64,000 nucleotides of DNA, from positions 175,295 to 239,294 of the forward strand of contig NZ_LN913001.1 of the NCBI RefSeq assembly GCF_001487105.1, read 5' to 3'. Below the pieces are notes generated by a model. The model was not told where the DNA came from. It saw only the letters and a list, made by a program, of their open reading frames with translations, and made no database searches. The translations under genes were made by a program, and so were the position numbers. Positions 28,626 through 37,651 of this stretch are shown piece by piece. Position 1 is the stretch's first letter, and each line of letters starts with the position of its first letter. The DNA comes from Mediterraneibacter massiliensis (GTDB lineage: Bacteria > Bacillota > Clostridia > Lachnospirales > Lachnospiraceae).

Positions 28626-29741
28626 ATGGAAAGACAGATTCCAAAAAACGTGCGGCAGATCGGAAATGTCAGTGACAGCCCCAAAATCTATGTGGAAGAT
28701 TATGTGGACACATTTTTTACACAGATATGTGACAAGGCAGAAGAGGGGCCTGTGGGGGCGTTTCTTATAGGAGATATGCAAAAGACAGAAGAGGATGAAT
28801 ATGTATACATATATGGAGCGATCCGTATGCACGATCTGAAACTTTCGGGCAAAGATTATGTGATAGATGAGGATACATGGAAGAAAGCATACGAGGACTG
28901 CAAGCAGTATTTTGAAGACGGCGAAATGCTTGGCTGGTTTGTGGCTCATGCGGGCGTACCTTTGACGCCGGAGCACAGCACGATCAAACTACATAAAAAG
29001 TCATTCCCAAAGAAAAACACGGTCTTTATCATGAAAGATCCGATTGAAAAGGACGAGATTTATTATGTACATAAACTAAACGATCTGCTGGAGATTGGCG
29101 GACATTATACTTATTACGAGAAAAACCCCTGCATGCAGAACTATATGATCTCTGCAAGAAAGAAAAATGGGGTGTGTCCCTCGGAAACTGTTGAAGATAG
29201 AGCTGCAAAGGACTTTCGTAGTATGGTTAGAAACAGGGAAGAAAGCCAACAGCAGAAAAAAGCAAATCGTCTGATCTATGCGGTAAGTGCATGTCTGCTT
29301 TTGGTCGTGATCATCATGGGAGTCACCATGGTCAATAATTTTGACAAAATGAAATCTGTGCAGACGACACTAAAGCATCTGACAGATACAGCGGCAACAG
29401 ATACAAATTCTATGGAGATACAGGAAACGAGCGGCGCTGTGACTGCTGTCACAGAAGAAACAGAACAGAAAGAAACACAGCAGAAAGAAGCACTGCAAGA
29501 TATAGGACAAGCCGGCGGTGTGCAGGAAGGAGCGGAGGATACGCAGGATACAGAAGAAGCAAAAGCACAGTCCGGGGAAAATGGCGGCGATGGAGTCTAT
29601 GTGGTAGAAGAAGGAGATACACTGGCGATCATCAGTAAGAAGATGTATGGCGATGTAGATCATGTGGAGGCAATATGTAAAATGAACGGGATAACAGACG
29701 GAAATCTGATTTACGTAGGACAAAAATTGCTATTACCCTAA
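28626..29741 (+). CDS. Pseudo-JAMM/MPN-like domain + transmembrane helix + LysM protein
   Basis: A 371-residue membrane protein. The N-terminal ~170 residues resemble an MPN/JAMM fold: YVEDYV helix, GAFLIGD strand, then GWFVAHAG (103-110) where JAMM peptidases have GW-x-H-x-H-P-G. The first catalytic His is Val and the serine/aspartate region is changed, so it is probably non-catalytic. A membrane helix follows (about 215-240), then a Thr/Glu/Gln-rich linker and a C-terminal LysM (about 325-371, VYVVEEGDTLAIISKKMYG) that should bind peptidoglycan outside. ATG 28626 is chosen because AGAGGTGAG immediately precedes it; the upstream GTG lies inside that site. The fold assignment is inference. 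Confidence 0.65.
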   Translation: MERQIPKNVRQIGNVSDSPKIYVEDYVDTFFTQICDKAEEGPVGAFLIGDMQKTEEDEYVYIYGAIRMHDLKLSGKDYVIDEDTWKKAYEDCKQYFEDGEMLGWFVAHAGVPLTPEHSTIKLHKKSFPKKNTVFIMKDPIEKDEIYYVHKLNDLLEIGGHYTYYEKNPCMQNYMISARKKNGVCPSETVEDRAAKDFRSMVRNREESQQQKKANRLIYAVSACLLLVVIIMGVTMVNNFDKMKSVQTTLKHLTDTAATDTNSMEIQETSGAVTAVTEETEQKETQQKEALQDIGQAGGVQEGAEDTQDTEEAKAQSGENGGDGVYVVEEGDTLAIISKKMYGDVDHVEAICKMNGITDGNLIYVGQKLLLP

Positions 29742-29795
29742 AATGATGTTATAATCGTGGAGAAAAGATGAAAGATAGAAATTAAGGGGAATTAT

Positions 29796-30989
29796 ATGGC
29801 GCAAAAGAAAAAACCATATCTGCAGGCAGTAAAGTCTCCGGATATGGAGGCGGTCAAAAAAAGAGAGAAGAAGCATCGTATAGAAAAGATGAAGAAGATC
29901 ATCGTGGTAGTCGGACTGCTTATTCTTGCCATGATCGGGACGTTTCTATTGCTGAAAAATAAATCGTATCAGACTGCAAGAACAGCGGCAGAGTATACGC
30001 AGGAGACTTCTGACAGCAATCGCTATGCGGTATTTAAAGACAGTATCATTCGCTATAACAGAGATGGAGTCGTACTGCTGGATCATAAAAATGAGGAACA
30101 GTGGATACAGCCTGCTCAGTTTCAAAGCCCTGCAGTCGATATAAATGGGGAAACTTTTGCAGTGGCAGATATCGGCGGAAATACGATCCAGGTCTTTACA
30201 CAAAAAGGTTTAAAAGGCGAGATAGAGACAAACCTTCCGATTGAAAAGATGACTGTGTCAGAGCAGGGGATCGTGGGTGTACTTTTAAAAAATGAGAATA
30301 CACCGATGATCATGGCGTATGACGCAACAGGAAATATTTTGGTAGAGCATCAGGTGACCGCAGGAAATGCCGGGTATCCTACGGCGCTTGAAATCTCAGA
30401 TGACGGAATGTTGCTGGCAGTTTCTTATTTGTGTGTAAATGGTACAGCTATGCAATCCAGGGTCGTATATTATAATTTTGGGGAAACCGGAAAAGCAAAA
30501 GCAGATAATGAGGTCAGTGAAGAAGAATATGCGGATTCAGTCATAGGAGAAATCTTTTTTATGGGAGAAAGCCGGTCGGTTGTAATCGGCGATCATTTTT
30601 TTACAATTTATGAAGGCACGGATATTCCGAAAAAGAAGAAGGAAATCGAAATCACACAAGAAATAAAAAGTGTATTTCATACGGATAAATACGTAGGATT
30701 TATCCTTTTAAACAAGGAAAAGTCCGGCTATGAAGTCCGGCTGTACGATAAAGACGGAAAACAGGTGATGAACCGTGGATTTACGGGAGAGTACAGCAAA
30801 GTAAAAATGGACGGTGACGAGGTGATCCTGTATGAAGGCTCAAAATGCTGTATCATCACAGCCACGGGGATCATAAAGTTTCAAGGAGATCTAAAAGTGG
30901 ATGCACAGGAAATCTCACATGCGTGGGGAATAAATAGATACTATGTGATGAGCGCGAACGGACTGCGCGTAATATACTTGACAAAATAG
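29796..30989 (+). CDS. DUF5711-family membrane protein
   Basis: A 397-residue protein with a basic cytosolic N-terminus (about 30 residues), one membrane helix (about 33-53) and an external repeat-rich domain of short strands (AVDINGETFAVADIGGNTI and similar), which suggests a beta-propeller. This matches the uncharacterised DUF5711 family of Lachnospiraceae. It follows the LysM protein by 54 bases and precedes the CvpA gene by eight, so the three form an envelope-related run. Function unknown. Confidence 0.75.
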   Translation: MAQKKKPYLQAVKSPDMEAVKKREKKHRIEKMKKIIVVVGLLILAMIGTFLLLKNKSYQTARTAAEYTQETSDSNRYAVFKDSIIRYNRDGVVLLDHKNEEQWIQPAQFQSPAVDINGETFAVADIGGNTIQVFTQKGLKGEIETNLPIEKMTVSEQGIVGVLLKNENTPMIMAYDATGNILVEHQVTAGNAGYPTALEISDDGMLLAVSYLCVNGTAMQSRVVYYNFGETGKAKADNEVSEEEYADSVIGEIFFMGESRSVVIGDHFFTIYEGTDIPKKKKEIEITQEIKSVFHTDKYVGFILLNKEKSGYEVRLYDKDGKQVMNRGFTGEYSKVKMDGDEVILYEGSKCCIITATGIIKFQGDLKVDAQEISHAWGINRYYVMSANGLRVIYLTK

Positions 30990-30997
30990 GAGAACAT

Positions 30998-31816
30998 ATG
31001 GATAATTGGCTGTTGATCATTGTCGGAGTTATTTTTTTAGTGAGTATAGTGGCAGGATATATCCGTGGGGCTTTAAAGATCGGATTGTCTTTGATTTCTA
31101 CTATCCTTACAATTGTCATCGTGATATTCTTGTCACCTTATGTGGCTGATGTGCTTCAGAAATATACGCCTGCGGATGAGATACTTGAAGAAAAGGTGGT
31201 AGAAGCATTTATGCCGGAAATCTCAGCAGAACAATTAAGCGATATGGAGTTAAGCGGCACGCCGCTGGAAGGATTGCAATCTGACGAGATCCAGAAATTA
31301 AATGAACTGGATTGGGACATGCTGGGGATAACTCCACAGGATATTTTAGGTGTTATTGGCGAAATTCCGAAGGACGTACAGATTCAGGAGATTGAAAAAG
31401 CGCCTATTCCGCAGTTTTTAAAAAATGCATTGATAGAAAATAATAATGCTGCTATTTATGAGGAACTAGGAGTGGATACCTTTCCAGAATATGCGGCGGC
31501 GTATATATCCAGGCTGGCAATGCGTATTGTATCGTTTCTTGTGACGTTTATATTAGCGATCATTATAGTAAAAGCACTGATGGTTGCAGTGCATATCATT
31601 GGAGAACTGCCGGTGATCGGCTTTTTTAATCATCTGGGCGGAGCTGTGCTCGGAATATTTATCGCGCTTGTTATCGTATGGCTTGGTTTTCTGGTGATCA
31701 CTGTCTGCTATTCCACCGCGGCGGGAGCGGCATGTTTTGAAATGATCGAAAAGAGCCCGATCCTTACATTTTTGTACGAAAAGAATATTTTGCTCAGTAA
31801 ATTACTTTCGTTTTAG
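30998..31816 (+). CDS. CvpA-family membrane protein
   Basis: A 272-residue protein with two N-terminal helices (about 3-25 and 30-50), a long hydrophilic loop and two C-terminal helices. The sequence VSIVAGYIRGALKIGLSLIS is characteristic of CvpA/colicin V production family proteins. The family is linked to envelope homeostasis, without a defined reaction. GGAG lies immediately upstream of the ATG. A tRNA gene with its own promoter follows. Confidence 0.82.
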   Translation: MDNWLLIIVGVIFLVSIVAGYIRGALKIGLSLISTILTIVIVIFLSPYVADVLQKYTPADEILEEKVVEAFMPEISAEQLSDMELSGTPLEGLQSDEIQKLNELDWDMLGITPQDILGVIGEIPKDVQIQEIEKAPIPQFLKNALIENNNAAIYEELGVDTFPEYAAAYISRLAMRIVSFLVTFILAIIIVKALMVAVHIIGELPVIGFFNHLGGAVLGIFIALVIVWLGFLVITVCYSTAAGAACFEMIEKSPILTFLYEKNILLSKLLSF

Positions 31817-31874
31817 TAAACAGCGCGCGATAAAAACAGATAAAAAATTATGCCGAAAAATTAGCGGCGGGATA

Positions 31875-31904
31875 TTGACAAATCTTCCGGTTGTATGCTA
31901 TTCT
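31875..31904 (+). promoter_or_regulatory. Promoter of tRNA-Ala
   Basis: TTGACA (31875-31880), an 18-base spacer and TATTCT (31899-31904), 26 bases before the mature tRNA start. Confidence 0.65.
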
Positions 31905-31930
31905 ATTGAAGTTGAAAAAATCAGTCACAC

Positions 31931-32003
31931 GGGGGATTAGCTCAGTTGGGAGAGCGCCTGCCTTGCAAGCAGGAGGTCACGAGTTCGAATCTCGTATTCT
32001 CCA
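31931..32003 (+). tRNA. tRNA-Ala (TGC)
   Basis: 73-base cloverleaf: acceptor GGGGGAT/ATTCTCC with two G-U pairs, D arm GCTC/GAGC, anticodon stem CCTGC/GCAGG around loop CTTGCAA (anticodon TGC), and T arm ACGAG/CTCGT with TTCGAAT. CCA is not encoded. Confidence 0.97.
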
Positions 32004-32042
32004 TTAAAAAAATAGGACAAATTCTGAAGACAGAAATAAAAA

Positions 32043-32073
32043 GAGACCGCTTTTGTAAGCAGGTCTTTTTTTG
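32043..32073 (+). terminator. Terminator after tRNA-Ala
   Basis: AGACCGCTT (32044-32052) pairs with AAGCAGGTCT (32057-32066) with one bulged base, followed by a T-run. Confidence 0.8.
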
Positions 32074-32186
32074 TTGTATGGAGTTCTATCTATATATGTT
32101 GTAAATACAGTTCTGCTTCTCTATAATAGAAAGCAGATACAGAGAGATTTCTATTGAATAAGCAGACCATGGAAGGAGAAACGTAT

Positions 32187-33785
32187 ATGGATGGAAAAAT
32201 AAGAGCGGAAATTGTAAATGGAGAATCCATACTTGGGATAGAATTTGGTTCGACCAGGATCAAAGGAGTACTGATCAATGGGGAGAACATGCCTATTGCA
32301 TCTGGAAGTTACGAGTGGCAGAACCGGTTTGAAAATGAGATTTGGACTTATCATATAGAAGACGTATGGACAGGGCTCCAAAGCTGCTATCAGGATCTGT
32401 GCAGGAATGTTGAAGAAGAATATGGCGTAGAACTCTCACAGATAAAAGCTATCGGGATCAGCGGGATGATGCATGGATACATGGCGTTTGACAAGACGGG
32501 CAGGCTGCTGGTGCCATTCCGTACTTGGCGCAATACGATGACGGGACAGGCAGCAGAGGAACTAACAGAACTGTTTAGCTATAATATTCCGCAGAGATGG
32601 AGTATTGCACATTTGTATCAGGCGATCTTAAATGAGGAACCCCATGTAAAGGATATTGCTTATCTAACGACTTTGGCAGGATATGTACATTGGAAACTGA
32701 CGGGAGAACAAGTTTTAGGCATTGGAGAAGCATCGGGGATGTTTCCTGTGGACACAGTGAAAAAACAATTTCACACGGAAATGTTGGACAAGTTCGATGA
32801 AAAGATCGCAGACAAGAAGTATCCTTGGACGATTCGGCAGATACTGCCGAAGGTGCTGCTAGCCGGCGAAGAGGCGGGAGCCTTGACGGCTAAAGGGGCC
32901 GCGCTTCTGGATCCTTCCGGAAGACTGAAAGCAGGGATCCCTATGTGCCCGCCGGAATCAGATGCCGGAACGGGAATGACTGCGACGAACAGCGTAGCGA
33001 AATGTACAGGGAATGTGTCAGCGGGAACATCTATTTTTGCTATGATCGTATTGGAAAAAGAGCTGGATGGCGTGTATCCGGAGTTGGACATGGTGACAAC
33101 GCCTGCCGGAGAATTGGTGGCGATGGTACACTGTAATAATTGTACTTCCGATATTAACGGATGGGCGAAGCTTTTCCGTGAATTTACCGAGGCAGTGGGG
33201 GCAAAGGTAGACATGGATACACTCTATACCACGCTTTTTGCGAAAGCCTTAGAAGGAGAAGCGGATGGCGGCGGGCTCTTATCTTACTGCTATTTATCCG
33301 GGGAGCATATCACAGGCTTTGACAAAGGGTGCCCTTTATTTGTGAGAACGCCAAATAGCCATTTTAACCTGGCTAATTTTATGCGTGTCAATCTTATGAC
33401 GACACTAGGCGCCATCCGGATGGGGATGGATATCCTATATGAGAAGGAAAATATAAGAATAGACAAGATATACGGACACGGCGGATTTTTTAAAACGCCG
33501 GAGGTCGGACAGCGGCTTCTCGCGGCGGCTGTCAAAGCGCCGGTGTCTGTTATGGAAACAGCAGGAGAAGGCGGCGCCTGGGGAATTGCCCTGTTGGCAG
33601 CTTATCGGATGAGACGTGGAGAAGAGGAGACCTTGGAGACATTTTTGCGTGACAGGGTATATCATACAGCAAAAGAAAATACATGCGATCCGACAGAAAA
33701 GGATGTCGTAGGGTTCGAGAAATTTATGCGGCAGTATAAAAACGGACTGGCGGTTGAAAGAGCGGCGGTAGAGAATCTTTTATAA
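32187..33785 (+). CDS. FGGY-family carbohydrate kinase
   Basis: ATP-dependent sugar kinase of the xylulokinase/ribulokinase superfamily, 532 residues from the chosen start. Visible are the N-terminal phosphate loop [11 protein letters not shown], the [14 protein letters not shown] strand, the C-terminal-domain AGTSIFAM segment and the adenosine site [15 protein letters not shown] 32187 is preferred because GGAAGGAG lies eight bases upstream; a TTG at 32154 lacks such a site. It stands alone, with no isomerase or epimerase beside it, so the substrate (pentulose or hexulose) is undetermined. Confidence 0.85.
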   Translation: MDGKIRAEIVNGESILGIEFGSTRIKGVLINGENMPIASGSYEWQNRFENEIWTYHIEDVWTGLQSCYQDLCRNVEEEYGVELSQIKAIGISGMMHGYMAFDKTGRLLVPFRTWRNTMTGQAAEELTELFSYNIPQRWSIAHLYQAILNEEPHVKDIAYLTTLAGYVHWKLTGEQVLGIGEASGMFPVDTVKKQFHTEMLDKFDEKIADKKYPWTIRQILPKVLLAGEEAGALTAKGAALLDPSGRLKAGIPMCPPESDAGTGMTATNSVAKCTGNVSAGTSIFAMIVLEKELDGVYPELDMVTTPAGELVAMVHCNNCTSDINGWAKLFREFTEAVGAKVDMDTLYTTLFAKALEGEADGGGLLSYCYLSGEHITGFDKGCPLFVRTPNSHFNLANFMRVNLMTTLGAIRMGMDILYEKENIRIDKIYGHGGFFKTPEVGQRLLAAAVKAPVSVMETAGEGGAWGIALLAAYRMRRGEEETLETFLRDRVYHTAKENTCDPTEKDVVGFEKFMRQYKNGLAVERAAVENLL

Positions 33786-33876
33786 ATATAGGAGAATTTT
33801 TCTAAACTAAAAACACTCTTACATGCAGACACTAAAAGTGCCGGCACAATTATTTTATACAGAAAGGGTGGTTTTT

Positions 33877-34362
33877 ATGTCGGAGAAAAATTTGGCGATA
33901 GCGACAGTTCCCGTGCAGGAATGGGGAGATTTATATCTAGACCGGGAAGCTTTAAAAAAGGGAACGATCTTTAAAGCGTTAGATAAACCGTTTTTTGCCG
34001 CGGAGGAAATGACAGAAGGGGCAGAACAAGAAGCGGCAGAAGGAGAGAAGTTGGATCCTCGGCAGACAGAACAAGAAGAAATGTTGGGAAAGATTCAGGA
34101 ACTCAGTTTTGTATTGGATGATCTGACTTTATATCTGGATACACACGAACAGGATACGGCGGCATTACAAATGTTTCTAAAAAAGACCGGTGAAAGAAAA
34201 GAACTTTTGCAGAAGTTTGCGGAAATATGCGGACCATTGACAAGAGACTGCTGTTCAGAAGACAAAGAAACAGAATATTTTGGTTGGCAAAGACTGCCAA
34301 TGCCGTGGGAAGGGGGATGTACTTTATGTGGTATTATGAAAAAAGACTCCAGTTTCCTGTAA
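33877..34362 (+). CDS. Fused spore-coat protein CotJA-CotJB
   Basis: A 161-residue single frame that carries both small coat proteins usually made separately. Residues ~1-45 match CotJA (VPVQEWGDLYLDREALKKG, then TIFKALDKPFF). Residues ~67-150 match CotJB (IQELSFVLDDLTLYLDTH, a central helix, then PMPWEGGC). They are joined by an acidic Glu/Ala-rich linker of ~20 residues. The ATG at 33877 (MSEKNLAI) is preferred to in-frame ATG 33823, as GAAAGGGTGG precedes it. The end overlaps cotJC by 37 bases. Expression in the mother cell during sporulation is expected from the family. Confidence 0.8.
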   Translation: MSEKNLAIATVPVQEWGDLYLDREALKKGTIFKALDKPFFAAEEMTEGAEQEAAEGEKLDPRQTEQEEMLGKIQELSFVLDDLTLYLDTHEQDTAALQMFLKKTGERKELLQKFAEICGPLTRDCCSEDKETEYFGWQRLPMPWEGGCTLCGIMKKDSSFL

Positions 34363-34937
34363 AGATCACAAAGACATGTCCCAAGACGGCACAGCTTATT
34401 ATCAGTCAGTACGGCGGACCGGATGGGGAATTGTCGGCGTCCATGCGATATTTGGCGCAGCGGTATTCGATGCCGGTCAAAGAAGTCGGAGGGCTGCTGA
34501 CAGATATAGGTACGGAAGAATTGGCGCATATGGAAATGATCTGTGCCATGGTGTACCAGCTTACAAAAAATCTGACTATAGAAGAAGCAAAGACGGCAGG
34601 GTTTGACGCATATTATATAGACCATACCAGTGGATTGTGGCCACAGGCTGCGTCATCGCTGCCCTTTTCGGCGACGGAATTCCAGTCTAAAGGCGATGCG
34701 GTCACAGATCTGACAGAAGATCTGGCGGCAGAGCAAAAAGCCCGTACAGTATATGATAATCTTCTTAGGATGATAACCGATCCGGAGGTCAGAGAACCAT
34801 TGAAATTCCTGCGGACAAGAGAGATCGTTCATTTTCAGCGCTTTGGAGAAGCACTGGAAAAGGTAAAAGAAAAATTGGACAGTCAGAATTATTATTATTT
34901 TAACCCAGAATTTGATAAGACACTTTTTCGAAAATAA
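34326..34937 (+). CDS. cotJC: Spore-coat manganese-catalase-like protein CotJC
   Basis: A 203-residue member of the Mn-catalase-like coat protein family, beginning MWYYEKRLQFPV as CotJC proteins do. The ferritin-like four-helix core carries Glu/His metal-site residues in GTEELAHMEMI and TREIVHFQRFGEAL. It starts inside the cotJAB gene, with GGAAGGGGG upstream. A strong terminator follows, so cotJAB-cotJC form a closed operon. Confidence 0.9.
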   Translation: MWYYEKRLQFPVKITKTCPKTAQLIISQYGGPDGELSASMRYLAQRYSMPVKEVGGLLTDIGTEELAHMEMICAMVYQLTKNLTIEEAKTAGFDAYYIDHTSGLWPQAASSLPFSATEFQSKGDAVTDLTEDLAAEQKARTVYDNLLRMITDPEVREPLKFLRTREIVHFQRFGEALEKVKEKLDSQNYYYFNPEFDKTLFRK

Positions 34938-34968
34938 AACGAGTTGTGTTTTTATTTTACGTGGAAGC

Positions 34969-35006
34969 CCGGCGAGATTGTAAATGTCTCGCCGGTTTTT
35001 CTTTTT
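34969..35006 (+). terminator. Terminator of the cotJ operon
   Basis: CCGGCGAGA (34969-34977) pairs exactly with TCTCGCCGG (34987-34995), followed by a T-rich tail to 35006. The left end of the IS200 element lies immediately after it. Confidence 0.9.
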
Positions 35007-35118
35007 AATAGGGGTCGGATAGACCCAGTTGAGTACGTTGGAGTTTCTCAACAGAGAAACGGAAACGTGCGAAATATAATCCACCTGCTATGCGGGTGCG
35101 CGACGTTAGTTATACAAA

Positions 35119-35180
35119 AAATCACCTTTCCTTTATAATAGAGGTGTTCAGGCCACTATTAAAGAAAGGAAAGGTGATTT
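35119..35180 (+). promoter_or_regulatory. IS200 leader stem that masks the tnpA ribosome site
   Basis: AAATCACCTTTCCTTT (35119-35134) is the exact complement of AAAGGAAAGGTGATTT (35165-35180), and the stem extends inward through ATAATAG/CTATTA. The right arm contains the AAAGGAAAGG ribosome site of tnpA, so translation should be repressed, as known for classical IS200. Confidence 0.8.
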
Positions 35181-35182
35181 CA

Positions 35183-35644
35183 ATGGCAAAGCAAACGAAT
35201 TCGCTCGCACATACGAAGTGGATGTGTAAGTATCACATCGTCTTCACCCCCAAGTATAGAAGAAAAATTGTTTATAATCAATACAAAAATGATTTGCGGG
35301 ATATATTGAAACAATTGTGCAGTTACAAAGGAGTGGAGATATTGGAAGGGCATCTGATGTCAGACCATGTGCATATGCTGGTAAGTATACCGCCGAAAAT
35401 CAGTGTATCATCATTTATGGGATACTTGAAAGGAAAAAGTGCGCTGATGATGTTTGACAGACACGCAAATTTAAAGTATAAGTTTGGGAATCGTCATTTC
35501 TGGTCGGAAGGATACTATGTGAGCACAGTCGGATTAAATGAAGCCGCGATAAAGAAGTATATACAAGAACAGGAAAAAGCGGATATTATGCAAGACAAAC
35601 TCAGTGTGAAAGAATATGAAGACCCTTTTAAGGGTCAAGGCTGA
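35183..35644 (+). CDS. tnpA: IS200 transposase TnpA (Y1 HUH)
   Basis: A 153-residue HUH-superfamily transposase. The metal-binding HUH motif is in SDHVHMLVSIPP, and the catalytic tyrosine is in the GYYVSTVG segment. The N-terminus KWMCKYHIVFTPKYRRK is typical of the IS200 group. ATG 35183 is preferred over upstream in-frame starts, as it directly follows the AAAGGAAAGG ribosome site in the leader stem. The frame is intact and all motifs are present, so the element may be active. Confidence 0.92.
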   Translation: MAKQTNSLAHTKWMCKYHIVFTPKYRRKIVYNQYKNDLRDILKQLCSYKGVEILEGHLMSDHVHMLVSIPPKISVSSFMGYLKGKSALMMFDRHANLKYKFGNRHFWSEGYYVSTVGLNEAAIKKYIQEQEKADIMQDKLSVKEYEDPFKGQG

Positions 35645-35925
35645 GTAGTACAAACACCCCTTTAGGGGCAGCGACGAGTCAATAGCAATGTGGCTTGAAC
35701 GGAGCCGTGGGAAGGCTACAAAGGGTAGACTTCCCATGGCGTAAAAAGAGAAAGCCAGCGCCTTGAGGCGCGGCCAAGTAGGGCGGGCTTAGAGCCCGCG
35801 TCCCGAGCCACCCGTTTTACGGGTGGGGGCGACTCTCATTATTTTAGCTTCAATTGCGCGAATATTTCTTTTTCTTCATATAAATATATGATAAAATAAT
35901 CATAAACTTATAAAAAAATTTCAAC
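35645..35925 (+). other. Structured 3' tail of the IS200 element and leader of the DUF3810 gene
   Basis: The first ~190 bases hold consecutive hairpins: CCCCTTTAGGGG (about 35657-35668), GCGCCTTGAGGCGC (about 35759-35772), GCGGGCTTAGAGCCCGC (about 35783-35799) and CACCCGTTTTACGGGTG (about 35810-35826). The rest to 35925 is AT-rich. No ribosome site of normal strength precedes the DUF3810 gene. Confidence 0.55.
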
Positions 35926-37104
35926 ATGCAGATAAACAATATGAAAAACAAGGCAAAAAGAAAAATGTTCCGCAAAAGAGCTAAAAAGGATAGGAAGATT
36001 TATAGATATGACGGTTATGCTGCTGCGGCTGCGATCCTTTTGGTATCCGGCGTAATTCTTCTCGTGTGCGCGGCTTGCAATGACAGAATGGCACAGTGGT
36101 ATTCCACGCATGTCTATTTTTTTCTGGTATCTTTCCTGGGAAGGGTATCCGCTCTGTTCCCATTTTCTATGGCGGAAATTTTGCTGTACATACTTCTTGC
36201 GCTTCTGTTTATATCTACTGTTCATATGATTGGAAGGATGCTGACCGGAGGGAAAAAAGGAGTCCTTTTTTATAGGTGGTTTTCCAGGGTATTTTTAGCA
36301 GCAGGCATCCTTTTATTTCTCTATGTGACCTGCTGTGGGATCAATTACCACAGAGGATCTTTTTCAGATGAGGCGGGAATTGATATCAGAGAATATAGTA
36401 CAGAAGAATTGGAGGAAGTCTGCCTCTGGCTTACGAAGGAGGTCAATATAAGAGCGGATAAAGTTCCAAGAGATACAGAAGGGAGATTGCAGTTAGAAGC
36501 TGAAGAAAAAAAGTCCACTGCTCTAAGAGCAGCAGAGAAAGAATCTGTAAAGGCTATGAAAAATCTAAGCGGCACATTTTCCTGTCTCCGGGGATATTAT
36601 CCGCGCCCTAAAGGACTGCTCGTTTCGGAGATACTCTCTTATCAAGGACTGACAGGAATGTATATACCGTTTACTATAGAAGCCGGTTATAATGCGGATA
36701 TGCTGGCATACAACATACCGTTTACACTCTGTCATGAGCTTTCTCATCTGCGTGGATTTATGCAGGAACAGGAGGCAAACTTTATCGCGTTTCTTGCCTG
36801 TACAGAGTCACAGGATATGGTGTTTCAATACAGTGGGTATCTGTCTGGGTGGCTGTATTGTATGAATACACTATATGAGGTATCTCCGCAGAAGTGGCAG
36901 GAAGTGCGAGGGGAACTGGCAGAGGATGCAGAAGCGGATCTGGCAGCAAACAATATATTTTGGAATACATATGACGGGACAGTCGCAGAAGTAGCGAACA
37001 AAGTGAATGATACCTATTTGAAAGTGAACGGACAGGCAGAAGGAGTATACAGTTATGACAGAATGGTAGATCTGATCGTGGCATATTTTTATGAAAGGCT
37101 GTAA
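35926..37104 (+). CDS. DUF3810 membrane metalloprotease-like protein
   Basis: A 392-residue protein with a basic start, three N-terminal membrane helices (about 32-55, 65-95 and 115-145) and a large external or cytosolic domain containing HELSH, an HExxH zinc-protease motif, followed by the EQEANF downstream glutamate. This architecture matches DUF3810, whose substrates are unknown. The start is uncertain: ATG 35926 and ATG 35941 are both in frame and neither has a good ribosome site, possibly because the IS200 element lies upstream. The ECF sigma gene follows after 28 bases. Confidence 0.75.
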   Translation: MQINNMKNKAKRKMFRKRAKKDRKIYRYDGYAAAAAILLVSGVILLVCAACNDRMAQWYSTHVYFFLVSFLGRVSALFPFSMAEILLYILLALLFISTVHMIGRMLTGGKKGVLFYRWFSRVFLAAGILLFLYVTCCGINYHRGSFSDEAGIDIREYSTEELEEVCLWLTKEVNIRADKVPRDTEGRLQLEAEEKKSTALRAAEKESVKAMKNLSGTFSCLRGYYPRPKGLLVSEILSYQGLTGMYIPFTIEAGYNADMLAYNIPFTLCHELSHLRGFMQEQEANFIAFLACTESQDMVFQYSGYLSGWLYCMNTLYEVSPQKWQEVRGELAEDAEADLAANNIFWNTYDGTVAEVANKVNDTYLKVNGQAEGVYSYDRMVDLIVAYFYERL

Positions 37105-37132
37105 CTTTTACAGGAGATGAAGGGTATTTTAT

Positions 37133-37651
37133 ATGAAAGGACTGGTACAGGAAAGATATAAAATAGATACAGAAAAGGCGCTTTTAGAATATGGAGACAT
37201 GGTATACCGTATCGCTGTGCTTCAGATGAAGAATAAAAGTGAGGCGGAGGATGTTTTCCAGGAGGTGTTTCTGCGGCTTGTAAAATATAAGAATCGCATT
37301 GAAAACGAAGAACATTTAAAGGCATGGCTTATCCGTGTTACGATAAACTGCTGTAAGAAACAGTTTGACAATGCATACAGAAGAAAAACGGTGCCTTTTG
37401 TATCAGAGCCGGGGAAAGAGATGTCTTATGAGATGGAAACGAAAGAGCACAGTGTATATGAGGCTGTGCAGGCGCTTCCTGCAGACTACAAGAATGTCAT
37501 ACATTTATTTTATTACGAAGAATATACGGTGAAACAGATCGGTGAGGTACTGAATGTGTCAGAGTCATTAGTAAAGACAAGACTTTCCCGTGCCAGGGCG
37601 AAGCTAAGAGAAGTACTGAAAGGAGAATTCGGACATGCAGGAGCAATATAA
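37133..37651 (+). CDS. ECF-type RNA polymerase sigma factor
   Basis: A 172-residue sigma-70-like factor. Region 2 is about residues 15-75 (EAEDVFQEVFLRLVKYK), and region 4 carries the helix-turn-helix YTVKQIGEVLNVSESLVKTRLSRARAKLRE at the C-terminus. There is no region 1 or 3, as expected for ECF factors. The next gene overlaps by 17 bases and looks like its membrane-bound anti-sigma partner. The lipoprotein genes downstream are plausible targets. GGAGATGAAGG precedes the start. Confidence 0.9.
   Translation: MKGLVQERYKIDTEKALLEYGDMVYRIAVLQMKNKSEAEDVFQEVFLRLVKYKNRIENEEHLKAWLIRVTINCCKKQFDNAYRRKTVPFVSEPGKEMSYEMETKEHSVYEAVQALPADYKNVIHLFYYEEYTVKQIGEVLNVSESLVKTRLSRARAKLREVLKGEFGHAGAI

Larger units (their letters stand above)
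35012..35836 (+). mobile_element. IS200-type element (tnpA only)
   Basis: Single-strand transposing element without tnpB. Left-end hairpin GGGTC-GGATA-GACCC (35012-35026); a long stem covering the tnpA ribosome site (35119-35180); tnpA; and a ~190-base GC-rich tail with several hairpins ending in CACCC-GTTTTAC-GGGTG near 35820. Exact ends are uncertain because IS200 elements have no terminal inverted repeats or target duplications. The element lies between the cotJ terminator and the DUF3810 gene and interrupts nothing. Confidence 0.75.
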
